A stretch of 64,000 bases of DNA from Chelonoidis abingdonii (Eukaryota; Chordata; Testudines; Testudinidae): contig NC_133772.1 of assembly GCF_003597395.2 (NCBI RefSeq), positions 143,906,376 to 143,970,375 of the forward strand. Direction: 5' to 3'. The notes under the pieces were generated by a model. That model had not been told where the DNA came from and did not search any database. It saw nothing but the letters and a program-made list of their open reading frames with translations. Positions 23,091 through 34,377 of this stretch are shown piece after piece. The translations under genes and the position numbers were made by a program. Within the stretch, counting starts at the first letter, position 1. Each line of letters starts with the position of its first letter.

Positions 23091-24149
23091 CACTAACATA
23101 CTGTTAGCCAACTTGCTATATAAGAAATACTTTAAAATGTATTAACTTATTACCAGAGCTGGCTGGGTAGTAGACAAAATATTGCTGAATATATTATTCA
23201 GGGAATTTCTCTGGCATTAGTAACAACAGATTTGCCAAATATATTGCTGGCTATATTACTCAGTGAATTTCTCTGGAATTAATCGAACAATCTATTTGCC
23301 AAATAGCATTTGGCCAGTTACATACCACTGAAAAAAAACCCGTGTTGTTTTTTTTTCCCGTCATGTAATATATTTGCAGAACACAAGTATTGTTACCGTT
23401 CTGAGGTGTATTAACACTGACATTGAAGCTCCATCAGGCCAGGCACTTGTATAACCATCAAGGGGACGTCAGTCTGTGCTCTAGAGATCTTGCAAGACCG
23501 ACAAAGAGCAGGAGGGCAAACAGAGGCAACAGTACCCGGCAGGTCAGTCAGAGAGCCAAGAACAGAACCCACATCTCTGAGTCCCAGGCCAGTGCCCAGT
23601 AGACCATGCTGCGTTTCTCACAGTCAACCATCTCTATTGCCTACCTCGCCTTCGCTTTTCTTTAGCCCTGGTTTCACTCCAGGTTTTCCATTCCTATCAT
23701 AGACCATTGTGGGGCATTTCCCCCTTCATTGCCCCCAGTGCTCATTTCCTCCTCGCCCTCCATTGTTCTCTTTTTCTCCAGCCTCATTTTTTCCCTCATG
23801 CTTCTCCAGTTTCTCCCCTCAAGTATTTTTTTCAGTACTGAACGTCTCTGTTCTAACTTATCCCCTTAATTGCCCCCATCTTTGTCTCTTGCTCTCTTAC
23901 CAACATCCATCCATGCCCTCGCGCATCCTTGGGTTGGAGATTGTACATTTGACCTGATGCCTAATATCCAATGGACTAAGCCTGCCAGCCACTGCCCATA
24001 TTAAAGATGGGGGGTCCATTATACACAGGACAACACCTAGGTTAAAAACAACCATTCCCCACCCATTTCACCCAGCTGCTGGAAAAGCAGAGAGAGCTGG
24101 ACTCCCTCCATCCCTGGAGATAACATCCTGGAAGGGTCTATCTTTTCTA
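23091..24149. other. Unassigned DNA, pyrimidine-rich in part
   Basis: The stretch 23620-23900 is rich in C and T on the plus strand. A repeated phrase (gccaaatatattgctggctatatt, split over 23233-23256) occurs in variants near 23185, 23233 and 23297, suggesting three diverged ~55-base tandem units. No gene seen. Confidence 0.4.
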
Positions 24150-25456
24150 GGGTGAACAGATGTTCCGTTTTTAACGGACATTCTCGCATTTAAGCCCTCC
24201 AGCAGGTGTCTCAACTGTTTCTTAAAAATGGGCAAATTGTCCCATATTTTCTATATCCCTCCTTCCCCCCGTCAATACTGGTGGGTCCTGCTGCTGGCCA
24301 AATCCTGGCTCACCAGTCGCCCATCCACCGGTGGTGAGTGGGGGGTGGGACCAGTGGCTGACAATGGGGGTTGGTATGCGAGGCTGGTAGTGGGGAAAAG
24401 ATGCAGAGACTGGGGCCAGCCACTCCCCCTGCTTGTCCGTCAGCGCAGCCCCCACTGTGTGCTGGCTCTTGGCCATCAGGGTCCTGCCCCCTGCCCCGTT
24501 TCCAGCCAGCACAGGCTGCACACTATGAGCTGCAGTGGCTGGTGAGTGCGGGCAGGCGCGAGGCGGCAGCCGGTTACAGGTGGGCAGCAGAGGTGACACA
24601 TCGGCCCTTTACCCTTGCAGCCCCGCTGCTCCTCCAGATCTCCACTGGCGGGATGCGTCCCGCTCTCAGCACTGTGCGGAGAACCAGCCCCTGGTCGGAG
24701 CACTCAGCTAATGAATAGCCTGGCCCTCCTTCTCCCACTGCCTCTGGCTGGGCCAGCATCTCGGGAAAGCCCAAGACCCTTCGGCCCAGGATATTGGCCA
24801 GAGGGAGCCGAGCCCTACATGTGCCAAAGCCCCATTCAGCGCTGATATGGGGCAGCATCTCCACCCCTCAGCTAAGCTCTGGAGTTGGGGGGGAGCGATT
24901 TCCAGCCTGTTCGTGCCCCGAACCTGCAGGTTCCATAGCAGCACCTGGGGTAGGGACTTAGCACCCTCCTCAGTGCCAAAAGGCTGCCGCTGGCCACATT
25001 TTAGTGTGAACCCTGACAGAAATCTGGGGAGAGGGGCATTTCACTCTGCGTCCCCCTCCCCATGTGTTGTCTTGGGAAGACAGAGCACCAGGTACCAGGA
25101 GAGGCGGTTCTGTCCTGGGGGCCCAGCCAGGCATGAAGGGTGGAAAGCGCTGGGAAGGTTGGGCCGGTCGGACAGCCCTCATGTGAGAGGGGTGTATGGG
25201 ACGGTGTGTGTGTCACCTCTCCCCGTTTGGGGGGGGGGGTATGGGTATACCCCTGTGAGCCCTAAAATCTTCAAGATAAGACGGTAAATAAAAAGAATCC
25301 AACTCTGCAGTATTTCTTTTTAACAGGGGCTCAGTCAACTGGATATTAACTTAAACGTCTGTACTGCCTAGTTCTGACTGATTGCCATTGAACTTCCTTG
25401 AATACCAGTCATTTTACCAGATGTCCTGTATTCAGCATAGGGAAATATGGGCACCC
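24150..25456. mobile_element. Possible TA-flanked terminal-repeat element with GC-rich interior
   Basis: The left end reads gggtgaacagatgttccg after a TA; the right end reads catagggaaatatgggcacc c before a TA. The left terminus matches the small elements at 40035 and 54286, whose ends also abut TA. The 1.2 kb interior is much more GC-rich than its surroundings and holds several overlapping open stretches on both strands with no domain I know. The two ends pair only over a few bases, so it could instead be two unrelated fragments around a GC-rich patch. Confidence 0.35.
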
Positions 25457-28417
25457 TAATTTTTTCTATTCTAATCAAAGAAGAATGAAGAAAACAGACG
25501 AGCTCTGACCCACTTCAATTTCTCTGTTTATTTTTTTTCTTTTCTTCCTTTATATTTCTGCTGACACCATAACACAGTATTTCATGCGCTGGCTCTGAAG
25601 CATGTGTTTGTGTGAGTGTGACCATGTCTGTACACACTGTCTCCAAAGGGAGACTGGAAATCCATAGAGCCACATAACACTAACACACACACACACACTT
25701 TCCAGTTCTTTCCTGGACTATGACATTCTAACTGGGGACATTCTCAGGAGCCTTCAAAACTCTTTTCTGCCTGAGTGCATGAGTACCCAGCGCTGATTAC
25801 TCCGGCCAACTCTTCCATAATATGTGGAGGGAAACAGATGCTAAGCTCCTATCAGGAACTTACAGCAGCTGCCTCAGTGTTACCTAATGTAGCACATGTT
25901 AAACACGCCTCTGGTGTATTGCTCATACACCCCTATGGAACGTTTTCCATTCTGTTGGAAGGCTGGGGCATTTCTTTGCAGCAGAATCCAGTAAGGAAGG
26001 GGTTAAGTTACAGCGGGACTTAATATAAATAATCAGCCAACCATCCCTAAAATAGCTAGTAGGTGGCTCTTGTTAGATGCCACCGACAGTTCCACCAGGC
26101 ATCCAGAAATTGCAGCTCCAACCCAAACCCATTTGCTGCTGGCCTTTCCTCTGCTTAGGAAACAAACAAACAAAAATCCACCTCGTTCTTGGTTTGTTTT
26201 TTAAATGCAGTACTTTACTGACTAGCTAATTCCATCATCCAATCACCAAACTGGTGACTTCTTGGAAACATCCCTCTGCAGCATCAAGGGAAATGTAGCA
26301 TCAGGTCATGAGTCTTCTGCCACCGCATCAGCAGCAGCTTCACTGCAGTCCCCTGGGAAGGGACACTAGGGTAAATGAGAGGCGACTGAGACGCTGGTTG
26401 GCACCGGAGGATGTCACACACCCCAAAGCCAGTTCCTGGGGCTGAGCTCGGCAGCAATGGCTGGAAGGGGGCCGGTAAATCATACCACAAAAACGGATTC
26501 CTCTGACTCCATTCAAATCACACAGCCCGTGCGTTTCCTTCTCCCGCCATATTCACAAGTGCCTCGTTTGTCACAGGCGTCCCATTTTTATTTTCACATC
26601 ATAGCAGCAAATCACAGTGTGCACTGAGTAATGGCAGCTCATATTCATCTTCCACCAGCACTTTAGTCTCCATTTTTTAACCAGCCTGCTGTTACAGAGA
26701 TCAATGCAGGGGACACATTTTACAGCAAAGCCCAGAAGGACAGAGGATGTGTGCGCGCGCACATCCCTTAGAAACAGCTCAATGTAGCTGGGCCATTACT
26801 GCTAAAAGCTCGACATAAAACAGCAGCCTCCATTACAGCAGTCACGGCATCTGACTTCAGAACCTTTGAGACTCAAGGCAGAAGCTGCAACTATGTAACA
26901 TCCTCACTGGTGCTAAAATTAGTCTCAGGGAATATATATACCAAAAGTTTAAAACCCGGTTATTTAGTGTATTCTCTTCTAGGTCACAATGAACTCCCTA
27001 AATATCTCTCTCTCCTTCCCCATTGCTGCCCCATCTGAGCGCCTCACCAGCTTTAACATAGCTAATCTCACAAGCCCCTGGTGAGCTACAGCAGGCTATT
27101 ATCTGCATTGTACAGAAGGGGAACTGAGGCACCAAGAGAGCAAGTGACTTGCTGAAGGACACACAGGAAGTCTGTAGCAAAGCAGGGTTCAGTCCTAGGT
27201 CTCCCAAGCCCTCCAGAACCATTGGCTCATCCCTTTCTACTGGGCATGGGTGTTATGCGTATCAATGTCTGAACTACCACTTGTTTTCCTTTTGAAGCAT
27301 GTTGCTTCTGCATTCGTAGGCTGCAGAATGGAACCACCCGTGGCTATGCCAACTATGTTACCCCTTGTCAATTTCAGTCTCTTATCCAGCCTTAGGCTTG
27401 GAAGGATGCGATTTTTACTGGTAATTATTGATAAACATTGATTTCCCCGTCCACATAGAAGCCCCAGAAAAGATACATCCGTTGATGATAATCAAAATGT
27501 ACAGATCAGCAAAGTAAGAAAAATGCTGCCTGGGAACGTATTCGAGTTTGACTGAAGGATGTTTGCTTTCTATATTTTGACTTGTGATGTTGACGATTTG
27601 TGTTGTACCAGTTATAAAGCTGTAACTTGTTGAATCTCAGCTTCTACTGTCATGAAATAATCATTGTCTGGCCTCTCCTCCATTAGTGGCCCCACAACTG
27701 GGAAAATTTAAATAGATAAAAATGGGGGGGAGGGGCAGGAAAGGCTTAAAACCCATCATTCTGCACAGCTGTGAAAACATATCCATTTAAAAAAAAAAAG
27801 CTTTAAAATAAACATTGATGTAATCCATCGAAGTTATAAAAAAATAAAAATCAAATTCTGACCAAGCCCACCCATCCTTGCAAAGGGTTGCAGGTTCATG
27901 TCAGCTGTGCACAATCAAGACCAAGCGATTCCCACTCTGATTTTGCATAGTACGGCCTAGATCTTTGGTGAAGCTGAGAGGGAAAAGAAATGGTGGCTCA
28001 AAGCCACTTCTCTCTTCCTCTGATCCTGGGGCTAGTAGAGACTGAAATGGCCTCTCCCTCACCCTTCTTGGCTGCCCCTGAAATGCCCTCTATATCTAGG
28101 AAGAGATGGGGAGTGGGTGATATATATCAGCTTTACACCAGCCAGGACTATTCTTCACTGGGGAGTCCTCACCTTCCTGTCTGGGGCAGCTTTCAGACAG
28201 GATCAAAGGTAGAGGGGTGCGTGCGTGCATGTGTGAGTGTGAGAGAGAGAAATTACATCACAATTTAAATATGGCTATAAGCAGGTAGAGAGCTGGCGAA
28301 GTCCAGCAGGCCTCCTTTTGATCCTTTTCCCTGCAGCCAGTGGGAGGGGACAACAGCTCTCCAGTCCCAACTTACACTGCTTTGAACCCGTGGATGAAGC
28401 AGTCTCAGTGGAGTAGA
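25457..28417. other. Unassigned DNA with short simple repeats
   Basis: Contains a (CA)n tract near 25682-25699, a cg/tg alternation (gtgtgcgcgcgcac) near 26748-26762, and a gt/ga tract near 28216-28250. No frame has recognisable motifs. Confidence 0.4.
27090..27222 (-). mobile_element. MIR-like SINE remnant
   Basis: Contains gggaactgaggcaccaagag and agtgacttgctgaaggacac, the MIR core as seen from the opposite strand, followed by caaagcagggttcagtccta. Confidence 0.6.
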
Positions 28418-28700
28418 CAGGGGCAGCTCTAGACATTTCGCCACCCCAAGCACGGCATCATGCCGCGGGGGGCGCTCTGCCACTCGCTGGTCCCACGGCT
28501 CCGATGGACCTCCCACAGGCATGCCTGCGGAGGGTCCACTGGTCCAACGGTTTCGGTGGAGCCGCGGGACCAGCAGACCCTCCGCAGGAATGCCGCCGAA
28601 AGCACCCTGCCTGCCACCCTCCCAGTGACCGGCAGAGCACCCCCCGCAGCTTGCCGCCCCAAGCATGTGCTTGGCGTGCTGGGGCCTGGAGCCGCCCCTG
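28418..28700. mobile_element. Non-autonomous hAT element with perfect 8-bp TSD
   Basis: The ends are caggggcagctctag and ctggagccgcccctg, a 15-base inverted pair with two mismatches. The flanks are identical: ggagtaga at 28410-28417 and again at 28701-28708. The 283-bp body is GC-rich and itself partly palindromic (ggaccagcagaccctccgc against gcggagggtccactggtcc). There is no coding capacity. The perfect target duplication implies a younger insertion than the MITE at 1373. Confidence 0.93.
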
Positions 28701-28742
28701 GGAGTAGATCCATAGCTGGGTGGAAACCTCTCCAATCACTGA

Positions 28743-29669
28743 TCACAGAATCATAGAACTGGAAGGGACCTTGAGAGGTCATCTAATCCAGTCCCCTGCA
28801 CTCAGGGCACAACTAAATATTATCTAGACGATCCCTGACAGGTGTTTGTCTAACCTGCTCTTAAAAATCCCCAGAGATGAAGATTTCACAACCTCCCTGG
28901 GCAATTTATTCCAGTGCTTAACCACCCTGACAGTTAGGAAGTTTTTCCTAATGTCCAATCTAAACTGACCTTGCTGCAATTAAAGTTTCTTGTCCTATCC
29001 TCAGAGGTTAAGAAGAACAATTCTTCTCCCTCCTCCTTGTTACAACCTTTTATGTATATGAAAACTCTGAGTCTTCTCTTCTCCAGACTAAACAAACCCA
29101 ATTTTTTCAATGTTCCCTCATAGGTCATGTTTTCTAGATCTTTTGATTGTTTTTGTTGCTCTTCTCTGGACTTTCTCGAATTTGTCCACATCTTTCCTGA
29201 AATGCGACGCCCAGAACTGGACACAATACTCCAGTTGAGGTCCAATCAGAGCAGAGTAGAGCTGAAGAATCATTTCTCGGGTCTTCCTTACAACACTCCT
29301 GCTAATATATCCCAGAATGATGTTTGCTCTTTTTGCAACATTGTGACACTGTTGGCTCATATTTAGCTTGTGATCCACTATAAACCCCAGATCCCTCTCC
29401 GCAGTGCTCCTTCCTAGGCAGTCATTGCCCGTTTTGTATGTGTGCAACTGACTGTTCCTTCCAAAGTGGAGCACTTTGCATTTGTCCTTATTGAATCTCA
29501 TCCTATTTATTTCAGACCATTTCTAGAGTTTGTCCAGATGATTTTAAATTTTAATCCTGTCCTCCAAAGCACTTGCAACCCTCCCAGCTTGGTATCATCC
29601 GCAAACTTTATAAGTGTAGTCTCTGTGCCATTATCTAAATCACTGATGAAGATATTGAACAGAGCTAGA
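28743..29669 (-). mobile_element. CR1 LINE 3' end, ~0.93 kb
   Basis: On the minus strand, 29501-29118 encodes RFNKDKCKVLHFGRNSQLHT, then YISRSVVRKTREMILQLYSA and LIGPQLEYCVQFWASHFRKD. The frame shifts to 29245-28934 for the C-terminal block (LENMTYEGTLKKLGLFSLEK). The tail ends with ttctatgattctgtg at 28743. Upstream it stops just after the RT palm (INDLDNG-like region near 29640), so this is a 5'-truncated, frameshifted, dead copy of an older CR1 subfamily. Confidence 0.93.
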
Positions 29670-30663
29670 TATGACATGTATCATATCAGGCCGAGTCCAG
29701 AGCCCAGGGCTGAGGATATGTGTGGTGGTTCTGCTGTGTCTGAAACATGTGAGCACGGTAGGAGTGTACACGGAAAGCCTTTATTCCCCGGCTATGAGGC
29801 TTTGGGCCTGTTGGCCGCTCACGAGTGTCCCCAGTCACAAGATTACTCCTTTGTGCCTGGAATTTAAAGACAGTCTTTTTCATAATCCCCTGCCTTCACT
29901 GCAGGCTCTGTTACTCTCCATTCACAGAGACAATGGGAAGCATAGGGAGGCAGATGAGTGTCTAAGCTTCATGTCTCTTGATATTGCTCTCTGATCTCAT
30001 TTGGTAAATCCCTTCCCTAAACTTAGCCAATAAAGCTGTAAACAGAAAATATGCACAGAATACCCCCAGGAACCTCGCTGCAAGGTGTATTTGGAGTTGG
30101 TGAATGCTAACCCCTTCCTGCTAACCTTTTCGCAGCCCTCTTCTCTCACTTGACTTGACAGTGACTCAGAAAACTCCATTACAGTTGGCAAGGGGATTCA
30201 CTCGCAGGAATTAACCTGTGATTCCATTCTATTCCACAGAAATATATAGCAATGCATACTCAGTGACAAGTCCCGGGTGCATATCCCTGGGCAGTACCTG
30301 ACCCCGAGTCAGTTAGAAACAGACTGGCTCTCTCGTTTGTTGCCTTGCTAATGCCATCATCTTTTTATTTAACTGCCTGGGACTATCCGTTTTTATTTTG
30401 TCTTCGTGTATTGGAGAGATCCTAGGTTTATTTTCACTTTGTAAAGATTTTTTTTGGACTGAATTCCTTTTACATCTCTTTTGCTTCCTCCCGTGCCTGC
30501 CATTTTCACATCTGGTTAAATCATACAATGCCTCCTTTTACCTGCTTGTCAGATAAAGGTTCTTTGCTCTTTTCAGACCTTTTACAGCTTTCATTTTGGG
30601 ACAGAAAGGCTGCTTCTTCTGTACCACAGATTCAGAAAATTAGGGAGGCCCCAATTCAGGAAA
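29670..30663. other. Unassigned DNA
   Basis: No gene or repeat family recognised. It abuts the breakpoint of the CR1 at its left. Confidence 0.4.
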
Positions 30664-30903
30664 ACGTAAGATTGGCCACAGTGGGTCAGACCAATGGTCC
30701 ATTGAGCCCAATATCCTGTCTTCCAACAGAGGTCAATACCAGATGCTTAAAAGGGAATGAACAGAACAAGGCAATTTATCAAGTGATCCATCCTCTGTCG
30801 TCCAGTCCCATCATCTGGCAGTCAGAGGCCTGTTATGTCCAAAGCACTGGGTTGCAACCCTGACCATCTTGGCTAATAGCCATTGATGGACCTGTCCTCC
30901 CTG
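30664..30903 (-). mobile_element. LINE 3' UTR and tail region, ~240 bp
   Basis: Minus strand reads ccatcaatggctattagcca, agatggtcagggttgcaac, ggatggatcacttgataaat and ends ggtctgacccactgtggcca. This is the same LINE terminus as at 2814 and 22838 but with more upstream sequence. No coding region is included. Confidence 0.8.
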
Positions 30904-31411
30904 GCATCATTTAAGCATATTTTTACATCAATTCTTGTTCAATATAGCACTTTAAGCATGAAATTAACTTTATAATTTCCTTAATTGGGGCTTGGAGTTA
31001 ATCGCTGTTAGAACTGGTCAAAAATGAAAAGTTTTCATGAAATGTCTCTGTTCATCATTGAAAAATCACACAAGCTGGATTTTTTTTGACCTGCTCTATC
31101 AAGCCAGTATTTGAGTGCATTTGCTTTTGCCTTGAATTCTTATTTGCAAGTAATGCCAGCCACAGGGAGTTTGGTGGAAGTTTAATTCTACCTTCTCCTG
31201 CCAGTGAATCTGCCAATGGCTTATTCTGACCATTCACAGCTAACCCTAATAGTTCAAACAGGAAATATCTAATATTGCATTCTCGCAGAGAACTGCTCTG
31301 GTCAATCCACAGAACCAAAGATTCATAAAAAGGGCCCTAGATACGACTGAATAACAGATCCATTTGAGGAAAGTATCTGTTCATGCCTAATTCTATCTAT
31401 AACCTTTCTCC
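30904..31411. other. Unassigned DNA
   Basis: No gene or repeat recognised. Confidence 0.4.
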
Positions 31412-32052
31412 TGAGTGCCCCCTTGTGCTATGCGTGATTCTGCAGTGCCCCACCTCAGTTTCCCCTTTTCTCAGGACTCCTCAAAATCTCCACACAGTCC
31501 AGAGGTATAAAACAAAATTCCTCTCTTGGGGGACTAATTTATTAAGTTTTTGCACCATTCTGTTGGCCCCAACTGCCTTCCCCATGGTCAAGGGCATACA
31601 AGGTCTTCCCCTGTACACATACAAGCCGCATAAAAGGGCAAACTGGTCTGTGCTTAGCTTCTGACCAGTTTATTCCAGCTGGGCCTTTTAATTTTCCCCT
31701 AATCCAGTTCCCCCAAATAAGCAGCAAAGTCTTCCAAATACAAAGTAAACTCAAAGTAGGGTCCTCAGTCAGTCTCCAGCTGGGCACACCCCTCTTCCCT
31801 GAGGGTTTGCCTTCCTGCTCTCAAAGCAGCAACTCCGCATTGTCTCAGGGTCTCCTTCTTGTCTTCTGCAGCCATCGGCCAGCCACCTTGCTCCTCCCCA
31901 GCCCTCATCCTAGCAACCCAAAGGCATGATTGGGTCTGATGAGCAACTGGTCACTTGTCTTGGCTGGTTTTCCCTATCTGGAGAGGAGAGTTGGCTATGT
32001 TGCAGGTGGGCCTGGGCCCATTTCCCATTAAAAGGCCAACTACTCTGTGACA
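31412..32052 (-). repeat. Possible solitary LTR
   Basis: Read on the minus strand the block starts tgtcacagagtagttggcc, holds an AATAAA-type polyadenylation signal (in aacttaataaattag, near 31537-31551), and can end in gggggcactca. A TG...CA frame of ~640 bases with an internal poly(A) signal fits a retroviral or Gypsy LTR. I could not match a target duplication, and no internal viral gene is present, so this stays tentative. Confidence 0.4.
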
Positions 32053-32372
32053 CTGTCTATCTGCCTTTTTATAGGGTGGCCCATCCCCATGATATTTCAG
32101 CGACTATAGAGAGTTTTCCGGATCATACAGAGCTTTGGATTGTTGCTCTGATTTTGTGTAGACATGTCAGACCAAATTCAGAAGTAAGTTGTAAATGGGT
32201 CTGTCCCACCACAAACACATTATACCAGCCAAGTCTCCTTTGAGATTCACTTATAATTTCATAGCTCACCCAAACTCACCCACTCACCCATGTGTAAATG
32301 ATTATCCTCTTGCACACTGGATTTTGGCCACCTGCATCTCACAGTGTGTAGGAGAGTCTAACTGAGGGTAGC
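32053..32372. other. Unassigned DNA
   Basis: Nothing recognised apart from a short cactcacccactcaccca stretch near 32270-32290. Confidence 0.35.
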
Positions 32373-32502
32373 TCACACGCTGAGGGGCCAGAAGAGAAGA
32401 GTGTAGCAAGAAAAACAATTAACAGGAGCCCAGTATCAGAGGGGTAGCGGTATTAGTCTGTATCCACAAAAACAACGAGTCCAGTGGTACCTTAAAGACT
32501 AA
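32373..32502 (+). repeat. 130-bp direct repeat, left copy (host DNA plus Penelope-like start)
   Basis: Starts tcacacgctgaggggccaga and runs through ~58 bases of apparent host DNA into cagtatcagaggggtagcgg, the start of the Penelope-like repeat, ending cttaaagactaa. The right copy is 33224-33356. The two differ by a few substitutions and one 3-base gap. Confidence 0.85.
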
Positions 32503-33223
32503 GGGCTTGGCTACACTTGCAAGTTAGTGCACAATAAAGCAGCCCTGGATGCCCTAGCTCACTCCCCATCCACACTGGCAAAGCATATAGAGCGCTCTGA
32601 CTCCACGGCTACAGCGCTGCTGGTTCTCCACCTTGACGAGTGGAATAACGTTTGCTGCACCCCCGCTGGAGCACCATGGTGCCAGTGTGGACGAGGTGTT
32701 GTGTTACTGTACTTTGATTGACCTCCGGAAACGTCCCATAATCCCCTTAAATCAAGTGGCCACTCTTGTCATTGTTTTGAACTCGCTGCAGGAATGCGGA
32801 TATGCCCTTTCAAAGCTCCGTTTCTGACAGCCGGCTGCTTATCTGCTCCGGGACAAAGGAATGCTGCTTGCTTTGAGTGAGTGAGAAAGAGGCAGGGGAG
32901 AGGGGAGGTCTGCTGCTGTCTGAACTTACAAGACAGCATGCTGACATGCTCTCAGCCCCCCCAAAACCCACTCTCTCTCCCCCCACATACACACAACACA
33001 CTCCCTTGTCACATTCTACCCCATTCCCCACATTTGAAAACCACGTTGCAGTCACTTGCATTCTGGGATAGCTACCGCAATGCACTGCTCTTTGTGGCAT
33101 TGCAAGAGCTGCTAATGTGGCCACGCCACTGCACTTCCAGCTGAGAGTGTAAACACACGGTGGCACTGCAGTCTCCGAAGGCTGGTTTAACTCCGAGTGC
33201 TCTACAACTGCAATTGTAGCCAA
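32503..33223. mobile_element. Terminal-inverted-repeat DNA element between direct repeats
   Basis: The left end is cttggctacacttgcaagtt; the right end, reversed, is attggctacaattgcagtt. Both then continue similarly (agcagcc on the left, accagcc on the right). The ~720-bp body shows no transposase motif. It is probably a non-autonomous hAT-type element, but its flanks are the 130-bp direct repeats instead of an 8-bp duplication. Confidence 0.65.
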
Positions 33224-33381
33224 TTCACATGCTGAGGGGCCAGAAGAGAAGAGTGTAGCAAGAAAAAACAATTAACAGGAGCCCAGTATCAGAGGTGTAG
33301 CAGTGTTAGTCTGTATCCACAAAAACAACGAGGAGTCTGGTGGCACCTTAAAGACTAACAGATTTATTTGGGCATAAGCAA
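33224..33381 (+). repeat. 130-bp direct repeat, right copy, continuing into a Penelope-like end
   Basis: Repeats the host-plus-Penelope block of 32373-32502, then continues past the point where the left copy is cut: aagactaacagatttatttg, ggcataagc. The right copy therefore preserves more of the Penelope-like element and shows the reading interrupted on the left. Confidence 0.8.
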
Positions 33382-33916
33382 TTATCAGGAGACTATAAGA
33401 ATGCATGCACAGAAGCTGATCAACTCATGATTTAATGGACACGTTTTTACACTAAATTTAAGAGCCCCAGCTGTAGATGGGTGTGAATACAGTTAAGGAA
33501 GTCTGAGTGTGTTTAATGTACACGGTTTATTAATTTGACCTTTTCAGCCTAACCAAACACTGATTTAACAGGTGAGTATGTTAGGGAAAAGTGTACATTC
33601 GGAACAAAAGGCATCTATGTTTAGATCCCACAAGGACTGTGATTTTATTTTATTCTGTTTTTCTCTCTGAATGTTTTGGGTTACTAGGTCCTCACTGCTT
33701 AGCTATCTTTGTCGCCCAAAACCCATTGCGCCTGGCTAAAATGTTGCAACCAAGATTTTCTTAATGAAGAAACTAAAGCAAATAATCCCTACAATTGGCC
33801 TTAGGCCAGTCTGCCCGGCACTGGAACCTCTGGGCAGCCAACACAAGCTCTCTAGCTAATCTCAACAGAGAATAAGAGAGATGATGTCTAAGGCATCACA
33901 TACTTTTCAGAAAATA
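33382..33916. other. Unassigned DNA
   Basis: AT-rich, no recognisable feature. Confidence 0.4.
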
Positions 33917-34377
33917 CAACGAGGAGTCCTTGTGGCACCTTAGAGACTAACACATTTATTTGGGCATAAGCTTTCGTGGGCTAAAACCCACTTCATCAGA
34001 AAAAGCAGCGAAGAATCGTATAGACTAACAGACGTTTTGGAGTATGAATTTTCATACTGTATTTTCCACTTAATCAGATGCCTGGAGTGGAAAAAACAGT
34101 AAGCAGAATATATATTCTAACATGAAAAGATGGGAGTTGCCTTACCACGTGGAGGGTCAGTGCTAACGAGCCAATTCAATGAAGGTGGAAGTGGCCTATT
34201 CTCAACAGTTGATAAGAAGGGGTGAATCCCAAAAGAGGGAAAATTACTTTTGCTGCAGTAACAAGGCCAATGCAATCAAGGTGTCCCATTCCCAACAGCT
34301 GACAAGAAGATGAGAGTATCAGCAAAGGGAAAATTACTTTTTGTAGTAAACCAACACGGCCACCACTCTGAGACTTC
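33917..34377 (+). mobile_element. Penelope-like element fragment
   Basis: Begins tacaacgaggagtccttgtg, then actaacacatttatttgggc, ataagctttcgtgggctaaa and acccacttcatcag. A second partial start follows at 34001 (aaaaagcagcgaagaatcg). It continues into gaaaagatgggagttgcctt and paired phrases (caacagttgataagaagggg, aacagctgacaagaagatga), and ends with the element start in reverse (aaccaacacggccaccactc). In longer relatives this family carries, as far as I recall, a Penelope-type RT with GIY-YIG endonuclease; no such coding part is here. Family assignment is from memory. Confidence 0.55.

Noticed and set aside
24222..25287. Several overlapping frames of 70-146 codons on both strands
   Set aside because: They overlap in many frames in a GC-rich block with few stop codons by composition, and none shows a family motif.
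28265..28782. Overlapping frames up to 156 codons
   Set aside because: They read through the GC-rich hAT MITE at 28418-28700; the palindromic body makes both strands open.
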